A stretch of DNA of 22,767 nt from a virus, in the IMG/VR virus record IMGVR_UViG_3300049216_000603, positions 1-22,767 of that record; one strand, 5' to 3'. This document shows positions 7,876 through 14,938 of the stretch, one piece after another. The notes beneath the pieces were generated by a model. The model made no database searches and had not been told where the DNA came from. It saw only the letters and a list, made by a program, of their open reading frames with translations. Both the position numbers and the translations under genes were made by a program. Numbering within the stretch: the stretch's first letter is position 1; each line of letters opens with the position of its first letter.

Positions 7876-8733
7876 ATGAACGAACGAAACTTCCCCAAAG
7901 GTCGAACCTCCGATCAGGGATGCGTCTTCGATAGGGGGCTGAGGCAATCCGCGCAGGCCGCGGGTGACGCTGGCGGTATCGTCGTTGAGCGAACAGCCAT
8001 CGGCTACCTCTGTATAGGATTCGGCGAGGCCGCCCGTACCTTGCGATTCGTGTTCGACGATGATGAGACGACGAGCCGCGCATTCGCGGACCCGACGCGG
8101 CTAGCGTCAACGTTGGACCAGTTGAACATCGTACGGGTGCCGGTTGCGGGATCGGCGTGGCAGGACGATGGAGACCGGCATCTCCGTCGGCTCGCCAGCA
8201 TTTCCTCATTGGCAAAGCTTGGGGGATACAATCCCGATGAACCACGCGACAATCGAGGCCGTTGGACATTCGCGAACGGCGTGACGGCTGATGCTTCATC
8301 TGGCACATCTCAGTCGCGCGATATCGGACGGGAGGATTCGAACGGATCGGTTCGCCTCGCGCAAGAACTTCTGCTGGGGCCACCGCTATCATTTCTGTTC
8401 TCGAAGCCGCCTGTCGGAATCGAGATTCCGCCGCCAGAGGGATTGACGCCACTTGAGGAGTTGCCGCCAGGTTTCGCTGGTGGTTCCGGCGCAGAAAAAT
8501 TATTTCCCAGATCGATGAAAGACAGACCGGACGGGACTCCTTGTGCATTTTGCGGAAAGCCCACGACACGCCAGCCTGGGCCCGATCAGCACAATGGCGA
8601 CCACAATATTCCGACAAGCCAAGGCGGCAACAACGATCCGGCCAATTATTTGGACTCATGCCGAACATGCAATTTGCGGAAAGGTGCTCGAACACCTCGG
8701 CAATGGTACTATGATGAAAACGGTGGCACCTGA
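7876..8733 (+). CDS. HNH nuclease, putative polymorphic-type toxin
   Basis: This is a 285-residue protein whose last ~65 residues are a canonical HNH (McrA-like) metal-dependent DNase: zinc-type CxxC pair C223/C226 (CAFC), catalytic D242-H243-N244 (GDHNIPTSQGGNN), and C262/C265 in CRTCNLRKG. The first ~115 residues match nothing I recognise. A short motif NPDEPRDNRGRWT (119-131) lies before a flexible middle part; linkers like this precede C-terminal effector domains in alphaproteobacterial toxin-like proteins. GC content and codon use are lower than in the neighbouring virion genes. GTG at 7804 is an alternative start. A DUF4265 gene follows after 29 bp. The alternative is an HNH packaging partner of TerL, but such proteins are smaller and encoded next to the terminase. 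The HNH domain is sure; toxin status is inference. Confidence 0.8.
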   Translation: MNERNFPKGRTSDQGCVFDRGLRQSAQAAGDAGGIVVERTAIGYLCIGFGEAARTLRFVFDDDETTSRAFADPTRLASTLDQLNIVRVPVAGSAWQDDGDRHLRRLASISSLAKLGGYNPDEPRDNRGRWTFANGVTADASSGTSQSRDIGREDSNGSVRLAQELLLGPPLSFLFSKPPVGIEIPPPEGLTPLEELPPGFAGGSGAEKLFPRSMKDRPDGTPCAFCGKPTTRQPGPDQHNGDHNIPTSQGGNNDPANYLDSCRTCNLRKGARTPRQWYYDENGGT

Positions 8734-8762
8734 TTCAAAGCTGATCAAAAATGGGGTGGCCG

Positions 8763-9251
8763 ATGAATGATGAGCACTTGACGAAAGTCCGCTTCGAACT
8801 CGACGACGAGGATTGGCATGGCCGCCCAAGCGAGACGTTGTGGGCCGAGCCTGTGGCGGGTGCCACTGTGGGCGTCTATCGCCTGAGAAACTCGCCGTTC
8901 TTCATGCGAGGCGTGAGCTATCAGGATATCGTGCGCGCCGTGCCCAGCGTCGACCATCTGGGACTGGCGTTCGCCGGCGCGATCGACCATTCGGGCCATT
9001 CGACCTACATGCTGCTCGTTCCGCCGGACAGCCGCGAGTTCGCGACCTATTGGGAGCGCTTGTCGAAGCTTGGCTGCACGTTCGAGAGCATGCACATCAG
9101 CGTGAGCCTTGGTCCGAGAATTCTCTATTCGGTCGATGTTCCCGCCTCATCGAATGTTCATGCTGTCTATGCCGTGCTTGAGGAGGGCGAGCGGAATCAC
9201 GTCTGGGTGTTTCAGGAAGGGCATTTCGGCCACACGCCGAAAGAAGCGTGA
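8763..9251 (+). CDS. DUF4265-domain protein, putative immunity protein
   Basis: This is a 162-residue soluble protein that looks like the DUF4265 family: KVRFELDDEDWHGRPSETLWAEPV at the start, then VYRLRNSPFFMRGVSYQDIVRAV, and a central GAIDHSGHSTYMLLVP. The function of this family is not established here. Its position just downstream of the nuclease gene on the same strand suggests that it neutralises that nuclease. The ATG at 8763 has a G-rich stretch (GGGGTGG) upstream; an in-frame ATG at 8751 is an alternative and would add four residues. Composition is close to that of the nuclease gene at the 5' end and more host-like later. No signal peptide or membrane segment is visible, so it should be cytoplasmic. 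Confidence 0.72.
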   Translation: MNDEHLTKVRFELDDEDWHGRPSETLWAEPVAGATVGVYRLRNSPFFMRGVSYQDIVRAVPSVDHLGLAFAGAIDHSGHSTYMLLVPPDSREFATYWERLSKLGCTFESMHISVSLGPRILYSVDVPASSNVHAVYAVLEEGERNHVWVFQEGHFGHTPKEA

Positions 9252-9502
9252 CGCGCGACGACGCGTCGTCCCAACTCGCCCTCCTGCCGTCTCCCCTTCC
9301 GCCACGCCGTCCACGACCGGCCGATGAAGGTCGCCACCAGCAGCTGATAGGCGAAGCCGGGCAGCGGCGTCGCCGACGGTAGCGGGGGCTCGCCCCGGAG
9401 GATCCACGCCGCGGTGACGATGAACAGGATCGCACCAGCGAGCACGAGGCTTGCGATCGGGGTCACGTCGGTTGGTGAGTTCTCTCGGCTGACTTGGCGC
9501 AC
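9212..9502 (-). CDS. Possible small membrane protein on the opposite strand
   Basis: A 96-codon minus-strand frame starts with GTG at 9502 (GTG at 9466 is an alternative). It has a clear hydrophobic segment, ASLVLAGAILFIVTAAWIL, then a Pro-rich loop and a second, weaker one, GFAYQLLVATFIG, followed by basic residues. This pattern and a G/C-rich third position are unlike a random shadow. It overlaps only the last 40 bp of the DUF4265 gene and otherwise fills DNA without a plus-strand gene. It could be a small two-pass membrane protein of unknown role. The evidence is only compositional. Confidence 0.35.
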   Translation of the reverse strand: MRQVSRENSPTDVTPIASLVLAGAILFIVTAAWILRGEPPLPSATPLPGFAYQLLVATFIGRSWTAWRKGRRQEGELGRRVVARHASFGVWPKCPS

Positions 9503-9701
9503 GCCACTGCCTGGTTGCCGACAACCGCGGCGGCGCCATGCGACAAAGCCCCAAACACCGCCAATCCATCCTCATTCTATCGGCCGCAAACCAACGGCGA
9601 CGGCGAAGGACAGCTTGCCCGTCGCGCGACGCGACCTGTCAGAACGATCAGACAACAAACCCGCCGCGACGACGCGGCCTTACGCGAGGAGTGCTTCCAC
9701 C
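9252..9701. other. 450-bp interval without a plus-strand gene
   Basis: Between the DUF4265 gene and the tail tube gene no plus-strand frame looks coding. The tail tube frame is open upstream to 9414, but that part is Arg/Pro/Thr-rich and unlike a virion protein. The only candidate is the minus-strand membrane frame at 9212-9502. From 9503 to 9701 I see nothing except the tail tube ribosome site GAGGAG near 9686. This gap marks the right edge of the accessory island. Confidence 0.55.
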
Positions 9702-10445
9702 ATGGCCATCTTCGAATTCGGCTCGGGCGTCTTGCTCGGCCAGCGCACCGACATTGCTGGCGCGACGCCGGTCAATTTCGGCTTGATACAGGAATGCCAA
9801 CTCGATCTCAGTTTCACGACGAAGGAACTCTACGGGCAGTATCAATTCCCCGTCGCCGTCGCCCGCGGGCAGGCCAAGATGACCGGCAAGGCGAAGATGG
9901 CGCAGATCAGCGGCCTCGCCTTCAACAGCCTGTTCTTCGGCCAGACCATGGCGACGGGTCAGTTGGCGACGGCGTTCGGCGAAGCGCATGCCGTGCCGGC
10001 GTCGACGCCCTACACGGTGACCACCACCAATTCGGCCAATTTCGTCGACGATTACGGCGTCCTTTACGCGACGACCGGCTTGCCGCTGACTAAGGTGTCG
10101 AGCGTCACCGCGGCGGGCCAATACAGCGTCAGCGCCGGCGTCTACACCTTCTTCTCCGGCGACGCCGGTGCGGCGGTGCTCGTCAGCTACACCTATACCG
10201 TCTCGGCGTCGGGCCAGCAGATGACCTACGCCAACCAGCTCCTCGGCACGACGCCGACCTTCCAGGCGCAGCTCTATCAGAGCTACAACGGCAAGCCGGT
10301 CAATCTGAAGCTCTATAATTGCGTCTCGTCGAAGCTCGGCTATGCCACCAAGCTTGAAGATTTTTCGGTCCCCGAGCTCGATTTCGCGATCTTCGCCAAT
10401 CCCGCCGGCAACGTCTTCGAATGGTCCTTCGCCGAGGTGTCGTGA
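9702..10445 (+). CDS. Major tail tube protein with inserted beta module
   Basis: The 247-residue product is the likely tail tube subunit, stacked in rings around the DNA channel. The ATG at 9702 has GAGGAG about 10 nt upstream. Residues 1-90 and 170-247 look like a tail tube protein: MAIFEFGSGVLLGQRTDIAG, then QECQLDLSFTTKELYGQYQFPVAVARGQAKMTGKAKMAQISGLAFN, and near the end VNLKLYNCVSSKLGYATKLEDFSVPELDFAIFANPAGNVFEWSFAEVS. Residues ~96-168 are an inserted module with AVPASTPYTVTTT and VYTFFSGDAGAAVLVSYTYTV, close to those in the connector and tip proteins, and probably displayed on the tube surface. The stop overlaps the start of the chaperone gene. Confidence 0.88.
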   Translation: MAIFEFGSGVLLGQRTDIAGATPVNFGLIQECQLDLSFTTKELYGQYQFPVAVARGQAKMTGKAKMAQISGLAFNSLFFGQTMATGQLATAFGEAHAVPASTPYTVTTTNSANFVDDYGVLYATTGLPLTKVSSVTAAGQYSVSAGVYTFFSGDAGAAVLVSYTYTVSASGQQMTYANQLLGTTPTFQAQLYQSYNGKPVNLKLYNCVSSKLGYATKLEDFSVPELDFAIFANPAGNVFEWSFAEVS

Positions 10446-10789
10446 TGATGGCAACGATCACGCTTGCGTTGGGCGGCCGGCACTTCGCCATCAGGCCGCT
10501 GACACTGCGGCAATTGCGCGACGTCGGCATTATGGTGGCCGGTGTCGCCGATCTGCCGGCCGAGGCCGGCGCGCGCGAGCGCCGGGCCTACGACCAGATG
10601 GTGGAGATCGTGTCGGTCGCGTTGCGTCGCGATGCGCCCGAGATGACGTCGGACGCGATCTATGATCTGGAGATCGGCCTGGCCGAGCTCCAGGCAGCGC
10701 ATCGCGCCATTCTGCGTCATTCGGGATTGGTGGCGTCGGGGGAGCCGGCGGCAGCGTCATCCGATGGAGCGACATCTACGGACTTCTAG
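10445..10789 (+). CDS. Tail assembly chaperone, short form (gpG-like)
   Basis: This is a 114-residue helical protein between the tail tube and tape measure genes, where long-tailed phages encode the chaperone that coats the tape measure before tube assembly. It opens MMATITLALGGRHFAIRPLTLRQLRDVG and contains an amphipathic helix around residues 70-95 with DAIYDLEIGLAELQAAHRAIL. The start is ATG at 10445, overlapping the tail tube stop; GTG at 10442 is also possible. Its C-terminal part overlaps an open -1 frame that carries the second half of the chaperone. It is not similar enough to a named family to give a symbol; position and shape support the role. Confidence 0.75.
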   Translation: MMATITLALGGRHFAIRPLTLRQLRDVGIMVAGVADLPAEAGARERRAYDQMVEIVSVALRRDAPEMTSDAIYDLEIGLAELQAAHRAILRHSGLVASGEPAAASSDGATSTDF

Positions 10790-11037
10790 CGACGGCCTGC
10801 GGCTACACCTTTCCGCAGATCGACGCGATGACGCTGCACGACTATGCCGAGCTCGTCGACTATTGGACCGATCATCCGCCGCCGCATCTGATCGAGGCGG
10901 CGCGGCTCGGGCTGAGGCCGCGCCGTCGCGGCATGCCGGCCGGCGCTGCGACGCCACCGTCTGACGCTCTTGGCGGCCTGCTCAACGCGGCGGCAGACGG
11001 CATCGGCCGGTTGGAGACCCTTCGGCGATTATGCTGA
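10666..11037 (+). CDS. Tail assembly chaperone -1 frame extension (gpT-like), probably made by frameshifting
   Basis: This is the open -1 frame relative to the short chaperone. The stretch in which the chaperone-like sequence starts (RWSDIYGLLATACGYTFPQI) lies at about 10762-10821, so part of it overlaps the end of the short form. It then runs through DAMTLHDYAELVDYWTDHPPPHLIEAARL to the stop at 11035-11037. In this frame I find no ATG, GTG, TTG or CTG codon between the previous stop (10663-10665) and ATG 10828, which would cut off the conserved WSDIYGLLA part. A -1 slip near the G-run 10738-10742 would fuse both parts into a G-T type product. The interval given is the open frame, not the exact translated extent. 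Confidence 0.65.
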   Translation, partial: SGDRPGRAPGSASRHSASFGIGGVGGAGGSVIRWSDIYGLLATACGYTFPQIDAMTLHDYAELVDYWTDHPPPHLIEAARLGLRPRRRGMPAGAATPPSDALGGLLNAAADGIGRLETLRRLC

Positions 11038-11073
11038 TCGCCAGATGAAGCTCGTTATCCCCCGGGAGGCCCT

Positions 11074-12783
11074 ATGACCGATATCGTCGTCTCCTATGCC
11101 GCCGACACCGAACAGTTGGTGCGCGGCACGCTTGCGGGCATCGATGCGCTGAACGCGTTCGGCGGCGCCGCGCGGTTATTGGCGCCGGGCCTGGCCGCGA
11201 CCGGCGACGCCTCGGATAGCGCCACCGCCGGTCTCTTGAAGCTTGGTGCGTCCGCCATGACGGCCGCCTCCGGCACCGACAAGCTGACGGAGGCGCAACG
11301 CCGGGTGACGGCGGCCGCCAAGGACGCCGACGCCGAACACGGGACGGCGGCGGGTGCCGCCGACAAGGCGGCGAAGGCGCAGATGCGTGCGCTCGATGAG
11401 GTGACTGAAGCCGCGCGCCGCGGATCGCAAGCGCGCGTCGCCGATGCGCAACGCGAGCTCGACTTCGCCGCGTCGCTGGGGGAGGCCGGCGCCGCTTTCC
11501 AGGTCGCGGCGCAACGGCGCGTCACCGAAGCGGCGAGGGAGGCGGCGGCGGAACAGGACAGGATTCGCAAGAGCGACGCAACGACCCAGATCGAGATCGC
11601 CAAGCTGAAGCTTGCCGCCGCGAAGAGCGAGCTTGCCGCTGAAGTCGAAGAGCACAAGATCACCGCCGCGCAAAAGCTCGCCGCCGAGCTCGATCTGACG
11701 CGGCAGCTTGAAGCGCTCGAGCTTCGGCAATTCACCATCGAACAGCAGGGACTTGATCAGGACTCGTTCCGCTACAAGGAACTGGCCAACCGGAAGCTCG
11801 TCGCCGCCCAACAACTTGAAACTCAACTCGCGGCGCTCGATCGCGAGCGGGCGCAGAACGCGAAAAGAGCGGACGAGCAGGAGGTCGCATCCTGGCGAAG
11901 CGCCATCGGCGAGATCACCGGCGCGGAGGACACCTTCATCCGGGATGTTCTCACCAAACGGCAATCGATGAGCAAGTCGCTGGAGCAGATGAGCGCGCAA
12001 CTCGTCCTGAAGGAAATCAGCGACGACGCGCGCTACTACACGATGAAGCTGCTCTACAGCCTGCTCGGCCTCGAAGCGGAGGAGAAGGCCGAGACCGGCG
12101 GCTTGCTCGTCCATCTCTTGACCGAATCGAAAAAGACCGCCGCAACGGCGAGCGGGACGGCGACCCGCACCGCGCTCGACGCGAGCGGCCAGACGAGTTT
12201 TCTCGGTCGCATTGCGACGCAGCTTGCTCAGTGGCTGGGATTGGAGACGAGCAAGACGGCTGCCACGCAGGCCGGCGACGCCACGCGCGCGACCGTCGAC
12301 ACGGCGGCCGCCGCAGCCGGCCGGGCGGTGGCCGTCGCCGGCGGCATGAGCCAGATATCGATCGACGCCGCCGTGGCCGCCGCCGGCACCATGGCGGCGA
12401 TCTCGGCGATCCCCTATATCGGCCCGTTCCTCGCGCCGGAGATGGCCGCCGAGGCCTATGCCGTCACGATGGGCTTCGCCGCCGGCATGGGCGGCGTTGC
12501 GCTCGACGTCGGCGCCTGGGAGATACCGGGGACGATGGCGGCGACCTTGCATTCGGGCGAAATGGTCGTGCCGGCGACCTTCGCCTCGGGCTTGCGCGCC
12601 ATGACAAGCGGCGCCGGTGCTGCCGGCGGCACGGCGGGCACCGTCTCGCCCAATTTCAACATCAACGCGCTCGATGCGCGGTCGGTGGTGGCGCTCTTCA
12701 ACAACCCCAACATCATGCGCCAATTCGCGCGCAATCTGTCGGGCTACATGGCGATGAATCCCAGCGTACGGGGAGCCTATTGA
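11074..12783 (+). CDS. Tail tape measure protein
   Basis: This 569-residue protein sets tail length and is ejected ahead of the DNA. It follows the chaperone pair, has GGGAGG 4 nt before its ATG, and is Ala-rich and mostly helical. Residues ~70-270 are a long charged, coiled-coil-like region (repeated AAxxE, KLxxA patterns). A hydrophobic stretch follows at ~428-475 (AAISAIPYIGPFLAPEMAAEAYAVTMGFAAGM). The C-terminal end with GAWEIPGTMAATLHSGEMVVPATFASGLR is typical of tape measure ends. At the usual ~0.15 nm per residue the tail would be about 85 nm, so a shortish siphovirus-like tail. Its stop overlaps the next gene by one base. Confidence 0.88.
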   Translation: MTDIVVSYAADTEQLVRGTLAGIDALNAFGGAARLLAPGLAATGDASDSATAGLLKLGASAMTAASGTDKLTEAQRRVTAAAKDADAEHGTAAGAADKAAKAQMRALDEVTEAARRGSQARVADAQRELDFAASLGEAGAAFQVAAQRRVTEAAREAAAEQDRIRKSDATTQIEIAKLKLAAAKSELAAEVEEHKITAAQKLAAELDLTRQLEALELRQFTIEQQGLDQDSFRYKELANRKLVAAQQLETQLAALDRERAQNAKRADEQEVASWRSAIGEITGAEDTFIRDVLTKRQSMSKSLEQMSAQLVLKEISDDARYYTMKLLYSLLGLEAEEKAETGGLLVHLLTESKKTAATASGTATRTALDASGQTSFLGRIATQLAQWLGLETSKTAATQAGDATRATVDTAAAAAGRAVAVAGGMSQISIDAAVAAAGTMAAISAIPYIGPFLAPEMAAEAYAVTMGFAAGMGGVALDVGAWEIPGTMAATLHSGEMVVPATFASGLRAMTSGAGAAGGTAGTVSPNFNINALDARSVVALFNNPNIMRQFARNLSGYMAMNPSVRGAY

Positions 12784-13400
12784 TGACCGTCCCGGCTTTT
12801 CCGTCGCTCCTCGGCCTGAGCTTTCCGGTGACCCGCACGCCGACCTGGCGTTCGATCAAGCAGGAGGCGATCAGCGGCAAGGAGACGCGGCTCCAGATGT
12901 GGAGCTATCCACGCTACAAATACGAGATCACCGTCGACTATCTCGGCTCCGGCGTCGCCGGTCAGAATCAGGACTGGCAGACGCTTATCGGCTTTTTCAA
13001 CAGCGTGGCCGGCTCGGCGCTGCCCTTTCATTGGGCCGACGCCAACGACAATGCTGTCGTCAACCAGGGCCTCGGCACCGGCAACGGCACGCAGACGAAC
13101 TTCAATTTCGTGCGCGCCTTGGGCGGCTTCACCGAACCGCTTCAAGATGTCGACGCGGTGTCGCAGGTCAAGGTCGCCGGCGTCCCGACGACGTCCTACA
13201 GCCTGCTCACCGATCCGAACTGGGGCCTCGTCTACGGTCTTCAATTCACCGCCGCGCCGGCCAACGGCGCCGCGATCGTCGCCAGCTTCACCTACAATTG
13301 GCCCTGCCGGTTCGACGAGGATTCCGCCCAACTCGAAAACTTCATGGCCAATTTCTGGCAGCTCAAAAAGATCTCGTTCGAGACCATGAAGGTCCTCTAG
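12783..13400 (+). CDS. DUF2460 distal tail protein (RcGTA gp12-like)
   Basis: This 205-residue protein belongs to the DUF2460 family, which in Rhodobacter GTA-like tails forms the distal ring at the tube end. It opens with PAFPSLLGLSFPVTRTPTWRS and continues with ETRLQMWSYPRYKYEITVDYL, and it has a LIGFFNSVAGSALPFHWADANDN segment. The closing part is WPCRFDEDSAQLENFM with LKKISFETMKVL. Residues ~85-180 hold a GNGTQTNFNFVRALGGFTEPLQDVD region and a PNWGLVYGLQFTAAPANGAAIVASFTYNW beta segment. The start overlaps the tape measure stop (TGATG). The family and position are both clear. Confidence 0.9.
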   Translation: MTVPAFPSLLGLSFPVTRTPTWRSIKQEAISGKETRLQMWSYPRYKYEITVDYLGSGVAGQNQDWQTLIGFFNSVAGSALPFHWADANDNAVVNQGLGTGNGTQTNFNFVRALGGFTEPLQDVDAVSQVKVAGVPTTSYSLLTDPNWGLVYGLQFTAAPANGAAIVASFTYNWPCRFDEDSAQLENFMANFWQLKKISFETMKVL

Positions 13401-13418
13401 CATCCTCGGGTATCCCGC

Positions 13419-14366
13419 ATGAAATCCGCCAAATACGAAGCGAGCGCCGGCGCGCTCGCGAGCTTTCTCGCGAGCAAACCGCAAGCCGCTTTCCTCTGCG
13501 ACCTCTATACGTTCACACTGGTGGGCAGTCTTAACGGTGGCGTGCCGCTGACCTACACCACGGCCGATGTCGACGTCACCGTGCCCTATGCCTCGACTGT
13601 TACCTTTTCGTCGAAGGCTGTCTATTTCGATCAGCTCGACAACAAGGCGTATGGCCATTGGAAGATCGGCCTCGATGTCGACACTTGGCAGGTCATTGCC
13701 GCACCCTCGCCGCAAGCCGCGATCGGTGGCCAGCCCTGGTTGCAGGCGTTGCGTGCCGGTGTTCTGGACGGCGCCATCGTGTCGGTCGATCGTGCCGTCT
13801 TCGACAATCGTTCGGGCGGCGTGATGGAGGCGCCGGTGCCGCTGACGCCTCTTGGCGTCGTCAACATTTTCACGGGTCGGGTCGCCGAAGTCGATCTCGG
13901 CCGCTCCAACGCCGTCATCAGCATCAACTCGCATCTCGAGCTGCTGAACGTCAACATGCCGCGCAACCTCTACCAGGCGGGTTGCCGGTGGCCGTTGTTC
14001 GGCGCCGGCTGCACCTTGTCGGCCGCCAGCTTCGCCATGACGGGCTCCGTCGCGGCGCCGGCGACCGCGACCAATGTGGTGAGCGTCCATGCGACGGCGC
14101 CCGCCGGCTCCGGCACCTACGCGCTCGGACGCGTTGTCATGACGACCGGCCAGAATGCCGGCTTCGCCCGCTCGATCCGCTTTTGGGTTCCCGGCTCGCC
14201 GGCGAGCTTCACCTTGCTGGCGCCCTTTCCCTATGCGCTCGCCTCGGGCGATGCCTTCACCGCCTATCCCGGCTGCGACAAGCAGCTCAATAGCTGCCTC
14301 GCCTTCGGCAACACCGCGAATTTCGGCGGCGCGCCTTTCGTGCCGGCGCCCGAAACCGCTGTTTGA
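13419..14366 (+). CDS. DUF2163 / BR0599-type baseplate hub protein (RcGTA gp13-like)
   Basis: This 315-residue protein is the baseplate hub equivalent of RcGTA gp13. The N-terminal DUF2163 part includes VPYASTVTFSSKAVYFDQLDNKAYGHWKIGLDVDTW and VNIFTGRVAEVDLGRSNAVI, and the C-terminal BR0599-type part ends in YPGCDKQLNSCLAFGNTANFGGAPFVPAPE. Four cysteines are spaced as C189 and C198 (AGCRWPLFGAGC) and C286 and C293 (PGCDKQLNSC). Related tail hub proteins, such as lambda gpL, bind an iron-sulfur cluster, so these cysteines could hold one; this is inference. It follows DUF2460 after 18 bp and precedes the peptidase, the standard order. Confidence 0.9.
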   Translation: MKSAKYEASAGALASFLASKPQAAFLCDLYTFTLVGSLNGGVPLTYTTADVDVTVPYASTVTFSSKAVYFDQLDNKAYGHWKIGLDVDTWQVIAAPSPQAAIGGQPWLQALRAGVLDGAIVSVDRAVFDNRSGGVMEAPVPLTPLGVVNIFTGRVAEVDLGRSNAVISINSHLELLNVNMPRNLYQAGCRWPLFGAGCTLSAASFAMTGSVAAPATATNVVSVHATAPAGSGTYALGRVVMTTGQNAGFARSIRFWVPGSPASFTLLAPFPYALASGDAFTAYPGCDKQLNSCLAFGNTANFGGAPFVPAPETAV

Positions 14367-14376
14367 GGGGTCGACG

Positions 14377-14820
14377 ATGGACAAGGCGGAGCACGCCCAG
14401 AGAGCGTCCGTCTGCGCCGAGGCGCGCGCCTGGATCGGCACGCCCTATCACCATTGCGCGCGCGTCAAGGGAGGGGATGGTGGTGTCGATTGCGCGCAGA
14501 TCATCTGGGCCGTCTTCTACAATGTCGGCCTGACGCCCTTCATGCCCCTCGAGCCTTACGCGCGCGACTGGTTCCTGCATCGCTCGGCCGAGCAGTATAT
14601 GGGCATCGTCATGGATCGGGCGCGTGAGGTCGAGACGCCGCAACCCGGCGATGTCGTCCTCTATCGCATCGGCCGCTGCTTCGCCCATGGCGGTATCGTG
14701 GTCGAGCCGGGCTGGCCGACGATCGTCCACGCCTATGCGCGCGCCGGCCGCGTCCTCCTCGACGACGGCAGCGCCGGCGATCTCGCGCGCCGCGAGCGGA
14801 AATTCTTCTCGCGCTGGTGA
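14377..14820 (+). CDS. NlpC/P60 cell-wall peptidase (RcGTA gp14-like)
   Basis: This 147-residue cysteine peptidase probably opens peptidoglycan at the tail tip during DNA entry. It has the NlpC/P60 pattern: C39 in GGVDCAQIIWAVF as nucleophile, H104 in CFAHGGIVVEP, and H118 in TIVHAYARAGRV as the third polar residue. The early WIGTPYHHCARVKGGDGG segment is typical of the tail-associated form. It has a start with a weak G-rich site (GAGGGG) upstream and begins 10 bp after the hub gene. It lacks a signal peptide, as expected for a virion component. The dispersed repeat at 14834 follows before the tip gene. Confidence 0.93.
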   Translation: MDKAEHAQRASVCAEARAWIGTPYHHCARVKGGDGGVDCAQIIWAVFYNVGLTPFMPLEPYARDWFLHRSAEQYMGIVMDRAREVETPQPGDVVLYRIGRCFAHGGIVVEPGWPTIVHAYARAGRVLLDDGSAGDLARRERKFFSRW

Positions 14821-14833
14821 CGCTCATTCTCTC

Positions 14834-14918
14834 GTCGTTGCGAGGAGGCAACGCCGAGGAAGCAATCCATCGATCCGTCGCACGGAAGCATGGATTGCGT
14901 CGCTCCGCTCGCAATGAC
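14834..14918. repeat. Dispersed palindromic intergenic repeat, copy 2
   Basis: This is the second copy of the element at 1627-1713. It has GCAATCCAT (14862-14870) and ATGGATTGC (14890-14898) as inner arms, and the outer end GCAATGAC closes at 14918. It differs from copy 1 by substitutions and small indels, so it is not a recent duplicate. It fills the 118-bp gap between the peptidase and tip genes. Confidence 0.8.
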
Positions 14919-14938
14919 CGCTGAAGGCTGAGACCCGA

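Noticed and set aside
7686-7898. Minus-strand frame of 70 codons at the left edge of the accessory island
   Set aside because: Part of it is a translation of the dispersed GAAA-loop repeat (MDPRFRGGDG), and the rest has no recognisable feature.
7876-8733. HNH protein as the packaging partner of TerL
   Set aside because: Such partners are usually ~100-150 residues and encoded near the terminase or cos site. This one is larger, lies in the tail block, and has an immunity-like neighbour. It is kept only as an alternative.
9414-9701. Upstream extension of the tail tube reading frame
   Set aside because: It is Arg/Pro/Thr-rich and not like a tail protein, while ATG 9702 has a GAGGAG site and a normal tail tube opening.
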